From: Diphasiastrum complanatum
Lineage: Eukaryota; Streptophyta; Lycopodiopsida; Lycopodiales; Lycopodiaceae
Direction: 5' to 3'
Length of the DNA: 64,000 nucleotides
NCBI GenBank assembly: GCA_029204225.1
Contig: CM055095.1
Coordinates: 71,713,617 to 71,777,616, forward strand
The notes beneath the pieces are model-generated. The model saw only the letters and a list, made by a program, of their open reading frames with translations, was not told the origin of the DNA and searched no databases. Below are positions 22,077 through 34,954 of this stretch, one piece after another (the stretch's first letter is position 1; each line of letters opens with the position of its first letter). A program made the position numbers and the translations under genes.

Positions 22077-23215
22077 AAACTAGTTGAAATTTCTCACACT
22101 CCCTCTTCAACTAGATTAAGAATGGACTTTGATAACACTCCAAGTGATGTCCTATGCTTCATAAACAAGTCCTTTGCCAGTTCTTTAAAGTATCCACCAT
22201 TGTTGATATAGAGAATAGTGTCCACTTTGGATGTTTCACTATCTCTTACATCAATTTTACACATCAAGATGTAAATAGAACATGAAGAACCAAATAGAAT
22301 GTAAATGAGATGATTTTTCCATGTTATAAACTTTGAACTCTCTGGAAAATTACGGCAACCACACAATAAATGTGAGTGATAACCATTTGCTTGCTTGTAT
22401 CCTCCCTCTTTGTCCTTTCTTGATATGTCTCCACCATAAAACTTCATGAATGAGCCTCCATCTCGATCTTTCCACAAGATGTCATCATCACTTGATGACT
22501 TGATCATGAATGAGTGATATAATGAACTTCCAATAGTTTCATTTCCAATAGCAAAACCAGCCAAGAATGCTAGTACAAATCCAACATCAAAATGATGCTC
22601 ACCAATGTACCTAGTTTGACCATATCTTGACAATTTGACGAAATTGCTCAAACGTGAGATAGAACAAGTAAAGTAAACTTGAAACAACAATTCCTTGCTG
22701 CTCCTTTTACCTTACTTGAGTCTTCAATAACTTGCAAAAATAGATCCATAACATCTTTGCCAATTGACTATCCTTTGATGCTCTTGACTAGTTCCAAATT
22801 GCCATCTTTCCTTTCATGTTGTTGTAGCCCTTTGAGATCGACCTCTTGATCTTCAACTTGACCATCAAATTCGTTGAACAAAACTTGTTTTCCAGATCCA
22901 TTAGTTGCATCTATTCCATGAAAACATCCATTCACTTGCATATACACAAGATTATTCACCAAAGCATGTGAGAAAAGCAAAGTGAGTCACTTCCACTTGC
23001 TTACCCTTTTCATCATATGTGAGCCTTGAAGGCATTTGTCTTTCCCTTGATGTTCTCCTTGGCTTTTGACTTGATGATGGTCCTTCAAAATCACCATCCA
23101 AAGTGGGATCTTTACATCATCAACATCAAGAATGTTAGATCCATCCACATCACCATCAATGACACTTGAAGATACTTTTGGAATGTTCCCCTCATAAAAA
23201 ATGAGAAATCCAGAG
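22077..23215 (-). mobile_element. Defective Copia copy 2 with the same foreign segment as copy 1
   Basis: From 23215 leftwards: the post-integrase basic linker (SRERQMPSRLT), then 22980-22672, which contains about 220 bp absent from copy 1 (..VEDQEVDLKGLQQHERK..), then a segment open for 198 codons (22690-22094) that matches copy 1 at 4440-3985 with few changes, then the pol C-terminus (KDLFMKHRTSLGV). It lacks gag, integrase and RT. The left edge at 22077 abuts unrelated sequence. Confidence 0.75.
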
Positions 23216-23589
23216 CACTACAACTACTCTAATGAGTTAAATGTCCCATTTCTACCATTGTATGCAAGAAATCAACAATCTATCTGAATCTCAATAGATT
23301 TACCCATTGTAAATTGCTCATTATACTAAAGAATCATGATATTTCGTTATAATCTTCTGATAACAATTAAGTATCTGTTCATGATCTGTCAGTCATAATT
23401 ATTTAGAATCTTATGATTCGTCAATCATAATTAGCAAGATTCTAACTCACACTTAAGCATTAAAAGATACTAGAGTATATGTCCAACATACAACTCAAGA
23501 AATATAAGAATCATTTCAAAAACAAATTCCTCAAGGAAAATTACTGGATTTCAAGAACAACTTGATTTTTAACAAGATCTGAGTTATCC
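23216..23589. other. Spacer, nothing recognised
   Basis: AT-rich, with short inverted strings around 23380-23430 (atctgtcagtcataatt and cgtcaatcataatt). No gene seen. Confidence 0.4.
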
Positions 23590-23945
23590 AAACTATGCAA
23601 TCAATCATGGGAGTTAGTTGATCTACCACTTGGAAAGAAACCCATTGACAACAAATAGGTCTTTAGAACAAAGTTTCATGTGGATGGCACGATAGCGAAG
23701 CATAAGGCATGTTTATGAAGGGCTATGAGCAAAACAAAGGAATTGACTATGAAGAGACATTTGCTCCAGTACATTTGCTCCAGTGGCTAAGTGGACTACA
23801 CTACGTCTCATCGTGTTAGCATCTCATTTTGGGTGGATCCATCAAATGGATGTGAAGTCCGCATTTTTGAATGGTGACTTAGAAGATAAAGTTTACATGG
23901 TCCAACCACAGGGCTTTATGACAAAGCGACATGAACATAAGATGT
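23590..23945 (+). mobile_element. Copia RT N-terminal relic
   Basis: Shifted frames encode the start of a Copia RT (WELVDLPLGKKPI, FHVDGTIAKHKA, then LASHFGWIHQMDVKSAFLNGDLE and VYMVQPQGF). A short duplication (agtacatttgctccagt, 23768-23785) breaks the frame. Only this part of the element survives. Confidence 0.8.
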
Positions 23946-24750
23946 TTAAAAATAGAAGACATACCAAAACCATTGTAGCATATGTCTTCAACTATAGACC
24001 CTTTAAACAATTCTTTAAAACAAAATCTAGAGAATACAAAGGTTTGTTGAACTACAACTAAATTCAATGGTTCTTCCTGATATTCATTAAACTATATCAT
24101 CCAATATGAGCTCACTGGGATACAGTCAATAACCTAGAGTCTATTTCCCATTCGAAAAATACTTTATGCCAAGAATTTTCTATATTCTATACACATAACT
24201 ATTACTAATGAATCACAGTTATTCACAAATCATGTGGCTTGTAAGCAATATAGATTAAAACAAACAATTATTGGTGAATCCTCTTCACACTGTTCGCTTA
24301 ACTAATTAACTTAGGCGTAAAGCAACTACTCAAGTTAATTGATAATGATTCAAAAATCTCAAATGTCTAGGTGTTGAATTCATCTATCCCAAAAAACACC
24401 TCATTTCGAAGTCAATAATTCATCCTTTCTACCAGAAGAACCACTAACCTACATGCCCAAGCTATTCCCAAGGTTTTTCAAAGAAAAAAATGTATTACTT
24501 GTGAGTACCAAGTATGCTATGTAATTTGTCTCATAGGCCTATTTGATAAATGAACAAGATATGTATGTGTAGCACATTATTACTATAAGTAATTATTTTG
24601 TTCTAAACTTTTAAGTCAATTTCACTTTGTTACTTATGTAAATAATCATTGGTTGTAACCATTCTTTTAGCTTGAGATGTATAATTTGTAGAGTTGAATG
24701 TTATTCCACCTAGCTTAAATGACTTGAATTTAAAAATGAGTCTCATCATA
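23946..24750. other. Spacer, nothing recognised
   Basis: AT-rich single-copy-looking sequence with no supported coding frame. Confidence 0.4.
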
Positions 24751-24902
24751 CTAACAAAAACAATGTAGACCCATAGAACATACTAACATATACAATGTAA
24801 AACCCATAGAACATAAACAATGTAAACCCATAGAACATACTAACATAAACAGTGTAAACCCATAAAACATACTAACATAAACAATGTAAACCCATAGAAC
24901 AC
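24751..24902. repeat. Minisatellite, five units of about 32 bp
   Basis: Units of the type ctaacataaacaatgtaaac followed by ccatagaacata repeat five times. The third unit is shortened by about 8 bp. Confidence 0.9.
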
Positions 24903-25829
24903 TCTTCCATAAGGACATGTTCAAGAAAATTTAGTAAACATGTGTACATATTTGCATGGTTGACAACTATAATGTGTTTCCCTCTATGTCCAATGAATGC
25001 AACCAATATTGCAACCCTTTCATACATTCAAAACAACAGCACAATTCTTGTCATCATTTTTTCAAGCCTTAGAAGTAGAGAACTCACAAAACTTGCAAAA
25101 ATTTTACTCAATGTCAAGCCCCGTCATTTTGTAAATTATACTAACACAGAATTCACCTGATTCATTTATCACATGCCTCATCGGGAGAGTCCCAAATCTC
25201 ATCACCAGAGAGCAATTTTGTTAGAAAAACAATCAATTGCTAAGCACAGCATATTTTGTCTTGAATAAAGACCACCCAAATCTGGTCATTCACCTTGCAT
25301 GCTACATTTTCATAATTTACCATGGCCTTTTTATACATTGCCAAAATTGAACTCTTTTGCAAAATCATTTATTCTGTCATATTGTTCAGTAATTTGGGTG
25401 GTTGACATCCACTGATATTCATCTCTCTTTATGGAATACTTTCTAGTGCAACTAGCTTTATCAACCTCTTCGACTCTATCTTCCTCGATGACCAAGTTTG
25501 CCATATGGTATAAGAAAGATCACCTCCCGTCTCTCTAATACTTGTTGCAATGTATATGAATCCTTTGAGATGTTTGCTAGCAAGAAAGGCTGGGAGCACC
25601 AAGTGATCGAGCTTGTGGACTATATAGGACGCTAGTCATGAATTTATGGTCCCATAGTGCTTTTAAACAAATTTTCAGCCTAACCTCTATAAAAAACAAA
25701 GCAATTTATCACTGTCGATCAAGTATCTAAGAAGCTCTCAATAACTAGGCATAGGATCAATAGGCACAACCAAAGACTGTTTAGAAAGAGTTGGCTCTTC
25801 AACAAACGACATTATTTCTGAATCATAAA
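24903..25829. other. Unassigned region
   Basis: No feature recognised. Minus-strand reading gives patches that look weakly coding (for example RFGTLPMRHVI near 25190) but are broken by stops. It may be old element sequence. Confidence 0.3.
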
Positions 25830-26175
25830 ATGGGCTGGAGCACAAAATAGTGGACCAAAAAATGAACTTGAAAATAATCTGCTCAAATAAATTCCTAGTT
25901 TTGAACAATTAAATGATTCCTTAATATCTACATTGAATTAGAAACAATATAACTCCTACGGAAACAAAATGGTCTCTAATAAAAACTGGCTGGAACACCA
26001 AAAACTTAAGAATAACTTTCTCAGTAAACATATTCTTAGTTATGAACACTTAAATGGTTCCTAATTATCTACATTGAATTAAGAACAATATAACTTCTTA
26101 GGAAACAAAATGGTCTATAATCAAAACTGGCTGGAACACCAGAAACTTTAAGAATAACATTCTCAGGCTAGCATT
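25830..26175. repeat. Tandem repeat, about 138-bp period, two and a half units
   Basis: The block (t)gaacacttaaatggttcc..ctacattgaatta..acaatataact..ggaaacaaaatggtct..actggctggaacacc occurs at about 25898-26035 and 26036-26170. A partial, more diverged unit lies at 25830-25897. It is directly downstream of the ribosomal gene. Confidence 0.85.
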
Positions 26176-26389
26176 CCTATCTTTGAACTCCATCAATTAA
26201 TTTGCCAAACACCTGGCAGTCAGGCAAGGAATATAAGGTTTGCCATAAGCACATTCATTATATCATTACCAAGCTCGACTACTCAAGAAGCCTGGCTTTC
26301 TACGGTTGAGATAGTCCAGGGGTACCAGCAGAGCTACAGAAGTCAATTTAGTTGAATCCTCACTTTTGAAAGCCTGTTCCAACTTTATC

Positions 26390-29300
26390 TTAAATAGCTG
26401 TAAATGCCTTCTTGGTACCACCATCAGAAGCCCCCCTTGGAATCACCTTCAGAACATTAAATCTCACCGTCTTTGACAAAGGTCTGCAAAAATTCAGAAA
26501 TACAACTTGAGCCACCACTTCCATTCTTAGGTCTATCCAAGTAAAACAGTTTTGAAGAAAATTTCTGAATATCAAATACGAGAAGAAATGAGAAGGAAAG
26601 TACAGACCGGCATTGTCCTATGATAACCTTGTCACCTTCCTTCACGCGAAAACAAGGAGAGACATGGGCTGAAAGATTTGAATGTCGTTTTTCATACCTG
26701 AATGAAAGATCCCAAAGAACAATCCAATTAAGCACATCACAAAAGCAGCAGTGACATAAAACACCGAGCATCATAGCTTGAAACAGTTGTTCTTGTGAGA
26801 ACCCCAGCTTATCTTTAAAAGCTCCTAGCATCTCTCCACTCATTAATTTACAGTCTGGTATACATGCTGCTGTATGTGATAAATCTATATAAACGCACTT
26901 GCACATTAAAAAGGATTCATCTACAGGCCGCCCCACAGCTGACAAAAATATCAAAACAAAAAAATCACTTAAGCCCATATGACCATAATTCTGTAGCAGA
27001 AAATAAACATGTACGGAATGCCATTTCATACATGTTTTGTGAAATTTGTATGATTCCTAAATAATTGTTGAAAACATTTCAATTCTTTGAACTTTTTTGG
27101 AAATACCCCCAATACACTGCCTGTAGCTGGGAAATCTGGAACTGAAAACTAATGCTTGAAAACCGGTAGCTATTGCTATTCTCATTTTCTAATTGGACCT
27201 GAATCTGTACTGTAAATCTGACTTGCCGTCTTGAGCTATTTTCAGAGCAGTTGCAAACGTCCTTCCTATAGTAATTGGCTTCTGAATAGAAGCTCAAAAA
27301 TGTTCTTCTCTAGCACAGAAGCACAAACGCCAAGAGAAACTAGTGATAGAAGCAAGTTCAAGAAACCCATCAGTAAAAACAGGCACACATTTAGTGTTTA
27401 GCTTGAAACCCATAGGCTATAGCATAGAAATTTATAGGAAAAACCAGGCATATTTTTAGGTTAAAAAAAGAACGAGAAATTGTAGGCTGTTTACGTTTTT
27501 TTAATTCATTCTGTATGTCTGGAACGAGCTTCTATGATATGAACTAATAACGAACCTGCGTTGGAGTCACTATTGAATGATCTCCTTACAAACCTACAAT
27601 AGGTCTAGATTTCTATCCCCAATATTTCCTTCAAAATTCAGGATGCTCATATTTCTTTGATGCAGTTTGACATATCACACCTCTAAATAAGCAGAATAGG
27701 TACACTAACCACCGCAAGATGACAACACAGTACGCATAGCCAAATACCAAATCGCCTTGCATGCTCATGCCCACATTTCCAGTCTAAGTCATGGAAAAAA
27801 CACGTAAATGGAATTTTGAATTTTAGCAATCCCACCCACCACAATGCCTCAAATATGGAAACTACTCAGGCATACAATAGACTCTACACAACAGTTCACA
27901 AATCCTTCAAGTCCTGCTAGATTCTACTATCAGATTATGTGTGGGTTCCTCAGGATGATGTCACCATAACGAAGTCGTACGAAATCTTCCATGAGATCTC
28001 AAATCTAGTACCTTGACAAATGCAATTGCGTACTCTAGGCAAGTGTCATCCAACAAAAAAGTTAACAAAGAAATGCAAAACAAACACATCATATCTGAAG
28101 TTTGTGAAATGCCATGAAAGAGCACAAACCAATGCCCATAACAGTAAAGTTGCAAATACCATTCAACAGAACAAAATTAGTACAACACAATACTAAAAGT
28201 CCAGAACACATTGAAGCTTGTGAAATGGTAACACAACCTTTACAAGCTTAAAATAAAGCCTTACCGTTGGTACTTTTTGACAAAGTGCAAATAATCTCGC
28301 CTAACCGTGATCGTGCGATTCATCTTGGTGCAATTGACTGTGCCTGTCAATATGCGACCTCTTATCGAGACATTTCCGGTGAATGGACATTTTTTATCAA
28401 CATAGGTACCTGTACAAGGAACAACAGAAAGTTCAAACGTGTAATTAGTCGACAACACGCGTTGATCTTTTGTCAAGTTCCTACATCTAACGTTACTTAG
28501 GCCCTTAGCATATGCGCTTCCATCAACACAGAGGTTTAATTTAGGTGTGAGGCATCTATTCACTGATCCCCCATGCTTTTAACAAACAAATAAGCCCTTG
28601 TAGCAACTACACAAGCAAACTGAAGAAATTTACCTTCAATCGCTTCCCGAGGAGTCTTGAATCCAAGGCCAATATTCTTCCAAAACCGATTACCTGCCTT
28701 TCCAGGGGCCTTTCCCTTACCTGACCTTTTAGTACTGCCAAGAACAAATAAAGATCCTTGTGAGAGACACACTAAAGTAAACCAAAACTAACATATCATA
28801 GAGGTTTCTCTCAAATTTCAAAAGCTAAACTGCAAATCTAATCCACCATGGGAAAGTCCTCTTCACAACATTTGCCTGGCCGGTAAACTGTATGAGTTTA
28901 TATTCAGAAATTTGATTGCCAGTACATTTTTTGAGCTGTTTCCCAATTCAATTAATCAAATTATCGTAGATAATGATGTATAAAAAGTTTTCCATGATTG
29001 TTTTGAATAAGATAAGGCCAACTTCTCTCTGAGCCTCTAAGTGGGGAAATAGTCTTTCTAGAGACTTTTCCTGGTGATTCGGGTAATTTTTGAAGTTGTC
29101 TCATGCTATCGAGCTCACCTGAACTTCTTGAATGATCATTACCACCAGTAAAGGTAGTTTAGCAAGACCAATCCCACATACCACAGTTATATAGCATTTC
29201 AGAATGTATACAGGATATTCATACCCAAAAACTCATTCTTTATAAATGAGTGAAAGCGTAGGAATTTTTAGAGTTTTGTTTTATAAATAGTATTCACAAA

Positions 29301-31187
29301 AATTTGTTTTAACCACATACAATGGATAAAAATGGCTATCAAAATCATATCTTGGCTACAATGAGCTCTGAGCTTCCATAATGGCACTATTTCCTTCAAA
29401 TGCATTTGAGACATGGATTTTTTAAACTTTTTTTTTGAAGCCCTAAGGCCCCAAAAGGGGGGGCCAAAGGATTTTAGGGGACCAATCGAGCCCTGATTAA
29501 GCAGGTCTGGTCCCTACTTCGCTGCTCCAATCCCTAAACTGCTGAATCGCTATAGAATCTCGCACTTCCTTTGATGAATCTTTCTGTGGGTAGAGGGTTT
29601 TGGATGCTGAACCCATTCAAAACATTAGTTGATTGCTTTAATGACACTACTCATTGCTACAAGTAGGTGGAGAAAAAATTTGTTTGTTGAAGGTCCCTTT
29701 GAATGACTCAACAAGACTTTCTTGCTACTTCTTGGATTGATACAAGACTTTGCAGCAGTCTTTTCCTATCTCTAGGGCAGCAACATCAAGCTATTGAGAT
29801 GTGCTTGAGGTTTGGCAGTAGGAAGGTGCAGAAAACAGTCATGATTTGCAATTTTTAGACCTCAATCTTTCCATTTCTCCTCTTTTTGAAATGATTACAA
29901 GGGTTTTTACATGAAAGATTATGACCTTTTTTAATCATAGTAGATTGAGCACTTTTGCTCAACATTTATTTATGTACTTAGCCTTCCAACCCCTAAATCA
30001 ACAAATGGGTTGGTCAAATTCCCAGAAATAGGTCAGCAACCTCTCATAAGTTTCCGACACGTTTTAACTTTTAAACGATTGAGTTTTCAATCGTTTATAA
30101 TGTTTGATAGTAACAGTGAATGAACCATAGTTCAACTGGGATAACGATTCAGGTGATGGCCTATGTAAAAGTCTTTTGGTTAATATATGCCTGAGCTTCC
30201 ACTTTATAACTTAGGGTTTCTACATATCAAGAAATGATAATTCAGCCTTCAGGGTTTGTAAATGTAATGAGATCATACAAGCATGTTTTGAAACGGAACA
30301 CGTTGTAGAACGGCGTCCCAAACGCATTTCTATTTTGAAACGTTATCTCATCTCAGAGAACTCATGGATTTCACTAATCTGAATTTTTAAGCTACAAATG
30401 AGTAACAAGATCACACCTCAGGAAAACCTTTGGCTGTTTCAGAAAAGCGCGCTCTGTCTGCAACACCACAGATTTTCAGCGTGCAAGTAAGTCCCACATC
30501 AAGACGATGTGATGAAAGAAAACCACATACTACTGCATAAAAAGAAATCATATTTCATGAACTTAACAGCCGGAGAAGAGAGATCCATGAACTTTTAAAA
30601 CCCTTTTCTTTTTTTTTTAATGAGGCCAAATTGCTAGTAAACAGCTGCTCATGGCGGCCAATAAAAATAAGTTCCGAAATAGAAATGGACTACGAAAACG
30701 CTTACAATTTTCAAAGAACGCTGTGGCAAATACTAAACTACAACGTCCGCTATGCCGCATATACGTTCATTGAGATTATATTTAAATTCTACCCAGAATG
30801 CAAAAAGTTTCCGTGTAAAAAGCCCATGGATGATGGCATCGCAGTCATAAATGCCCGATCGAATACTATAAACAGATAACCGTATAAATCAAAACCAACA
30901 ACTAAACAACTAACTCGAACAGACCAACTAAAACTATGAAAACAGAACACCATAAGACTGACACCTAGTATATCCGCTTCGCATTTCCCAATCATAGACT
31001 CACAAATGAGCGTATTCTTCATATACTCATGCTTGGGCTTCATATTTATAAGCTGCAATGAGACAATTCGCATTTCGTTTTCTAATTCCCAGGAAACCCT
31101 GAACTCAACTCTGTTTCCGTACTGAACAAAGTCATTGAAATGAAGCGAAGAATCGCAAGCAGAGGACGCTGTTACCTGTTCCGCCAT
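26390..31187 (-). CDS. RPS11: 40S ribosomal protein S11 (uS17), six coding exons
   Basis: Coding exons on the minus strand: 31187-31176 (MAEQ), 30457-30417 ([13 protein letters not shown]), 28734-28634 ([22 protein letters not shown]), 28409-28265 ([26 protein letters not shown]), 26697-26608 ([18 protein letters not shown]), and 26483-26390 ([20 protein letters not shown], stop TAA). All ten splice sites are GT-AG. The sum is 483 nt, giving 160 residues, the normal plant length, with no gap or stop. The protein is a small-subunit component that binds 18S rRNA in the cytosolic ribosome. The start is fixed by the family's MAEQ N-terminus. Introns are 718, 1682, 224, 1567 and 124 nt. I judge the gene functional. 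Confidence 0.95.
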
Positions 31188-31272
31188 GCCTGCTGCTGCT
31201 TGCTAGATCGCGATCCAGGACAGCGCTTTGCGCAACTACGGCAAAGAGCTGAAGCAGCAGCAGCCGCGTTTG

Positions 31273-31370
31273 CTTTTTATATTTTAGGGTTTGCAAAATT
31301 AGGGCAGAGGATGAAAGCTTTGGTCGTTTATACAACAGTAGAGTTTGAGACAGGGTTCAAGAATTGGGCT
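31273..31370 (-). promoter_or_regulatory. RPS11 promoter: TATA box, telo box and site II element
   Basis: On the minus strand, upstream of the ATG at 31187: a TATA box TATAAAAAG (31281-31273), a telo box AAACCCTAA (31292-31284) directly upstream of it, and an AGCCCA site II core (31370-31365). Telo box plus site II is the known arrangement in plant ribosomal-protein promoters, bound by Myb-like and TCP factors for growth-linked expression. The 5' leader contains a CAG/CTG-rich stretch (31191-31266). Confidence 0.75.
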
Positions 31371-31504
31371 GTCCACTTGGATCATTGCCACGTGTAAGTC
31401 TAAAACGTGTTGCTTATCCAATGTATACTTTTACATACATAATGACCACTATGGAGATTGGGTAATAAAAAGATTCACGAAAGTATAGAGGTCCCAAGTC
31501 CCAA

Positions 31505-34500
31505 ATTTGGGACCGGATCCTCACAACAGATGAGTTCGATGAGGGTCATTGGTGGGGAGATGTAATGCCAGCGCCTCAAATGGCACTAAGACTTGAGCGA
31601 TTTCTGTAAGACACACTCAAGTCTAACATCCATTCGACATGAACTCTTTGAGAAGCCAACTTAGAAAACGTAACTAGTTTAACCATTCACACTTAGGAAA
31701 ACATAAATCTCAACCAACTTGAAAGCCAACTCATAATTTGTCTCTAAAAGGTAATGACAAGTCATTCGAGAAATTTCAAGGCATAGTGGTCGCCAAACTG
31801 ACGCAATGTCATAGCGGCGAGCCACACGTTGGTGACGTGCACCCTTAAATGCAGATGACGCAAAAAAGTTGTGGTAATGGGTCCTTCCACTTGGACCAGT
31901 CTCGGAAGCAAAATTGAAATGCTAATCATCCCCAAAATTCAACTTTTTAAATCTGGAAAAGGTTACATTCTTACATTGATTGGTCTCGAGGCTACCAACA
32001 TATGCTGGTAATTGTGCCTAGCTCGTGCTAGTAGAGGGAGCTGAGACCTATGTGATTGGATTCATGGCATTGATTGAACTGCCCAAGTTTATGTTTGCCT
32101 TACTCTCTCTATAGTTCTGCTATGTCATAGAATATAATGCTATTTAAGCACACTTTTCTAAATTTAGCTTTTATCTTGCTAATTAAGTCTAAGCTACCCC
32201 AACTTGCAAAATTAGCTTAGCTCCTAGACATGGGTCAGGAGCTGACTAGGCCATGATAGCTCCAGAGCTAGCTCATGACTTGTGACTACTTGACTAGCTC
32301 ACCACAGGTTGAAGGCTCAATCCTTGACTTCCGAACTGGATTTGGAACTTTTGGGAGTGTCATCCCTCCGAGTCTTTGGAGCATATTGGGTGCACCCGAG
32401 TCAGCTTTATAGCATCCGAGTGGGCCAAACTAAAACCTAGGACTCATGGCACGGGCTTGAATTATCAGCCATATTTTGTCGTAAGTACAAAGGCACGGGC
32501 TTTGTTCACCGGCCAAATAAAAAACCAACTTTGAAATAAGGATAAATTTTGCACATAACATTAGAGAAGTGTAGATCCAATTCACTTACGTAAAAACTAT
32601 GTATAGCTGCAAGGTTTGCTAAACTACGTAGGCCCTACAAAACTTGCAACTTGCTTTTTTTGACATGAAAATAAAAGGTACGTGTGAGCTCGTTTGAGCC
32701 CAAAATATGGCGTTTTCAACATGCCAAAATGAGTCCCCTTGGACTCTAGATTTTTCATTTGTCACACAGGTTGATCTCCTTGAGCTCGAGATCTACACTT
32801 GGATCAATCTCTGATATTGAAGCTACATGCAATGTTGGCTCCTTTCAATCCTTTGTCACTGGATTTGTCTCTACTGGTATGCCTTCGTTAAAGCGGTGAA
32901 CGAGGTTGAAGGAATGGCTGGCTCAAGTTCAAATGTGTGTTGTGTTCGTGTCTAATTGATCTCTCACGATGGCATCGAAAGCTTCATATTATCTGGTTCT
33001 TCCAAGTCCCCAACGAGATTGGCAGTACCAATATGTTATTGTGCCTTTGGTCGTCTCCACACAGATGGGGTCACACACCCTTCATGTACAACAACTTTGA
33101 TCTTTTGTGGAAGTCACCATGATATGCAAGGGCCCCTATTTGTTACAAGAAGTTCAAGTCAGACTCCATCAAATCCATCTCTTGGGCTTGTTCTTCATCT
33201 TCTTCACAACCCCCCCGTCGGATGCTTCCCTTTCCATTCTATCAAATACCTTGATAGTAACCACAGTCTACTTATTTAATGGTTTGCGGCACAACCGCTA
33301 GGAGCAACCATATTGTTGACAATTAAAGAGAGAACTAGCCATCGTTGGTGGGCTCATATTGTTGTGATAGGCCGAGGGGCCAAAGTTGTTCCTTCTCTAA
33401 CAAATATTCCCTTTGCCACAACCTTGATTGCAAATTCATGTCCTTGTTGGATACTTGTTCATGCTTCTCGAGACTTGGTTGTCATTTGAAGCTAAATCGC
33501 TTCTTGAAAAGAAAATTGGACTCAATATGGATCCACGATATACCTTCGATGTCAATGAGGAGGCAATTGGTGCCAGCATAACTCATAATCATAAACACCC
33601 GAATAGTTGAGTTGAAGTCAGTGAGCATGTACTTGAATGTGTCCCATGCTCGGAATTGCATCCCCACCACTCAGTACCAATTCGTTGAGTAACCTTCAAA
33701 ATATGCCAAAGCCATATCGGCTCTCTCTTTTTCAGGGGCGTCCATGTGAAATAATCAATCCTCACAATAGACGAGTTCGATGAGGGTCATTGCTGGGGAG
33801 ATGTAACGCCAATGCCTCAAAGGCGTTTAGACACGCTCAAGTCTAACATCCATTCGACATGAATTCATTGAGAAGACAACTTAGAAAACGTAACTAGTCT
33901 AACCATTCATACTTAGGAAAATAAAAATCTCAACCAACTTGAAAGCCAACTCATAATCTGTCTCCAAAAGGTAATGACAAGTCATTTGAGAAATTTCAAG
34001 GCATAGTGGTCGCCAAACTGACCCAATGGCATAGCGGCGAACCACACGTTGGTGACGTGCACCCTTAAATGTCGATGACGCAAAAAGGTTGTGGTAATGG
34101 GTCCTTCCACTTGGACTAGTCTCGGCAGCAAAATTGAAATGCTAATCATCCCCAAAATCAACTTTTAAATTTGGAAGAGGTTACATTCATACATTGAATG
34201 GTCTCAAGGCCACCAACACATGCTTGTCATTGTGCCTGGTCTCAAGGCCACCAACATTGGAAGAGGTTACATTCATACATTGACTGGTCTCAAGGCCACC
34301 AACACATGCTCGTGCTGGTAGAGGGAGCTAAGACCTATGCGATTGGATTCATGGCACTGATTGAACTGCCCAAGTTTTTGTTTGCCTGACTCCCTATAGT
34401 TTTGCTATGGAGTCTACATGGCCCCTATGTCATAGAATATAATGTTATTTAGTAAAGCACACTTTTCTAAATTTAGCTTTTATTTCGCTAATTAAGTATA

Positions 34501-34900
34501 ACAAGCTTTGCATAATCAGTCTAGCTATCGGAGACGGATCCCAAGAGCTACCCCAAGTTGTAGAATTAGCTTAGCTCCTAGACATGGGTTAGTAGGCCAT
34601 GACTAGAGCTCCAGAGCTAGCTCATGACTTGTGACTACTTGACTGGCTCATTGCATGTTGAAGGCTCGGTCATTGACTTCCTAAGAACGTTTGGGAGTGT
34701 CACCCCTTCGAGTCTTACGGAGCAGACTGGGTGCACTTGAGTCAGGTTTATAGCATCCTCCCCTCATTTGAGAAAGCTTTTGTCCTCAATTGGGCCAAAC
34801 TAAAACTTAGGACTCATGGCACGGACTTGAATCACCAGCCATATTTTGTCGTAAGTACAAAGGCACGAGCTTTATTCTGTCGTAAAACCGTGAGATACTA
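31505..34900 (-). mobile_element. Tandem Gypsy array: LTR, shortened internal region, LTR, start of next internal region
   Basis: Two direct copies of about 1 kb (31505-32510 and 33757-34872) share LTR-like ends. On the minus strand the LTR starts TGCTATAAAC at about 34755, after a purine tract (atgaggggagga), and ends ..GGCGTTACA at 33802; the second spans about 32393-31560. Between them, 33780-32530 encodes a broken gag start (MDAPEKERADMALAYFEGY, about 33745). The leader sequence seen left of 33802 reappears left of 31560, so another internal region once followed. Pol-tail sequence lies right of both LTRs. RT and integrase are absent. Three copies of tggtctcaaggccaccaaca sit inside the right LTR (34199-34304). 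Confidence 0.65.
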
Positions 34901-34954
34901 TGGTATCGGATTAGTAGAACTCTGATTATAAAAATCCAAACCCGCAATTTTAAT

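Noticed and set aside
24751-24902. CRISPR-like spaced repeats
   Set aside because: Units are directly adjacent with no unique spacers, and the DNA is eukaryotic; it is a minisatellite.
26390-31187. Separate small ORFs at 26390-26575, 26457-27029, 28261-28563, 28560-28772 and 30789-31187
   Set aside because: Each is one RPS11 exon plus intron read-through, not an independent gene.
31498-31513. 16-bp perfect palindrome gtcccaaatttgggac
   Set aside because: Short and isolated at the edge of the Gypsy array; likely chance.
32937-33610. Plus-strand open frames of 60-107 codons between the Gypsy LTR copies
   Set aside because: The interval reads better as gag on the minus strand; the plus frames show no domain.
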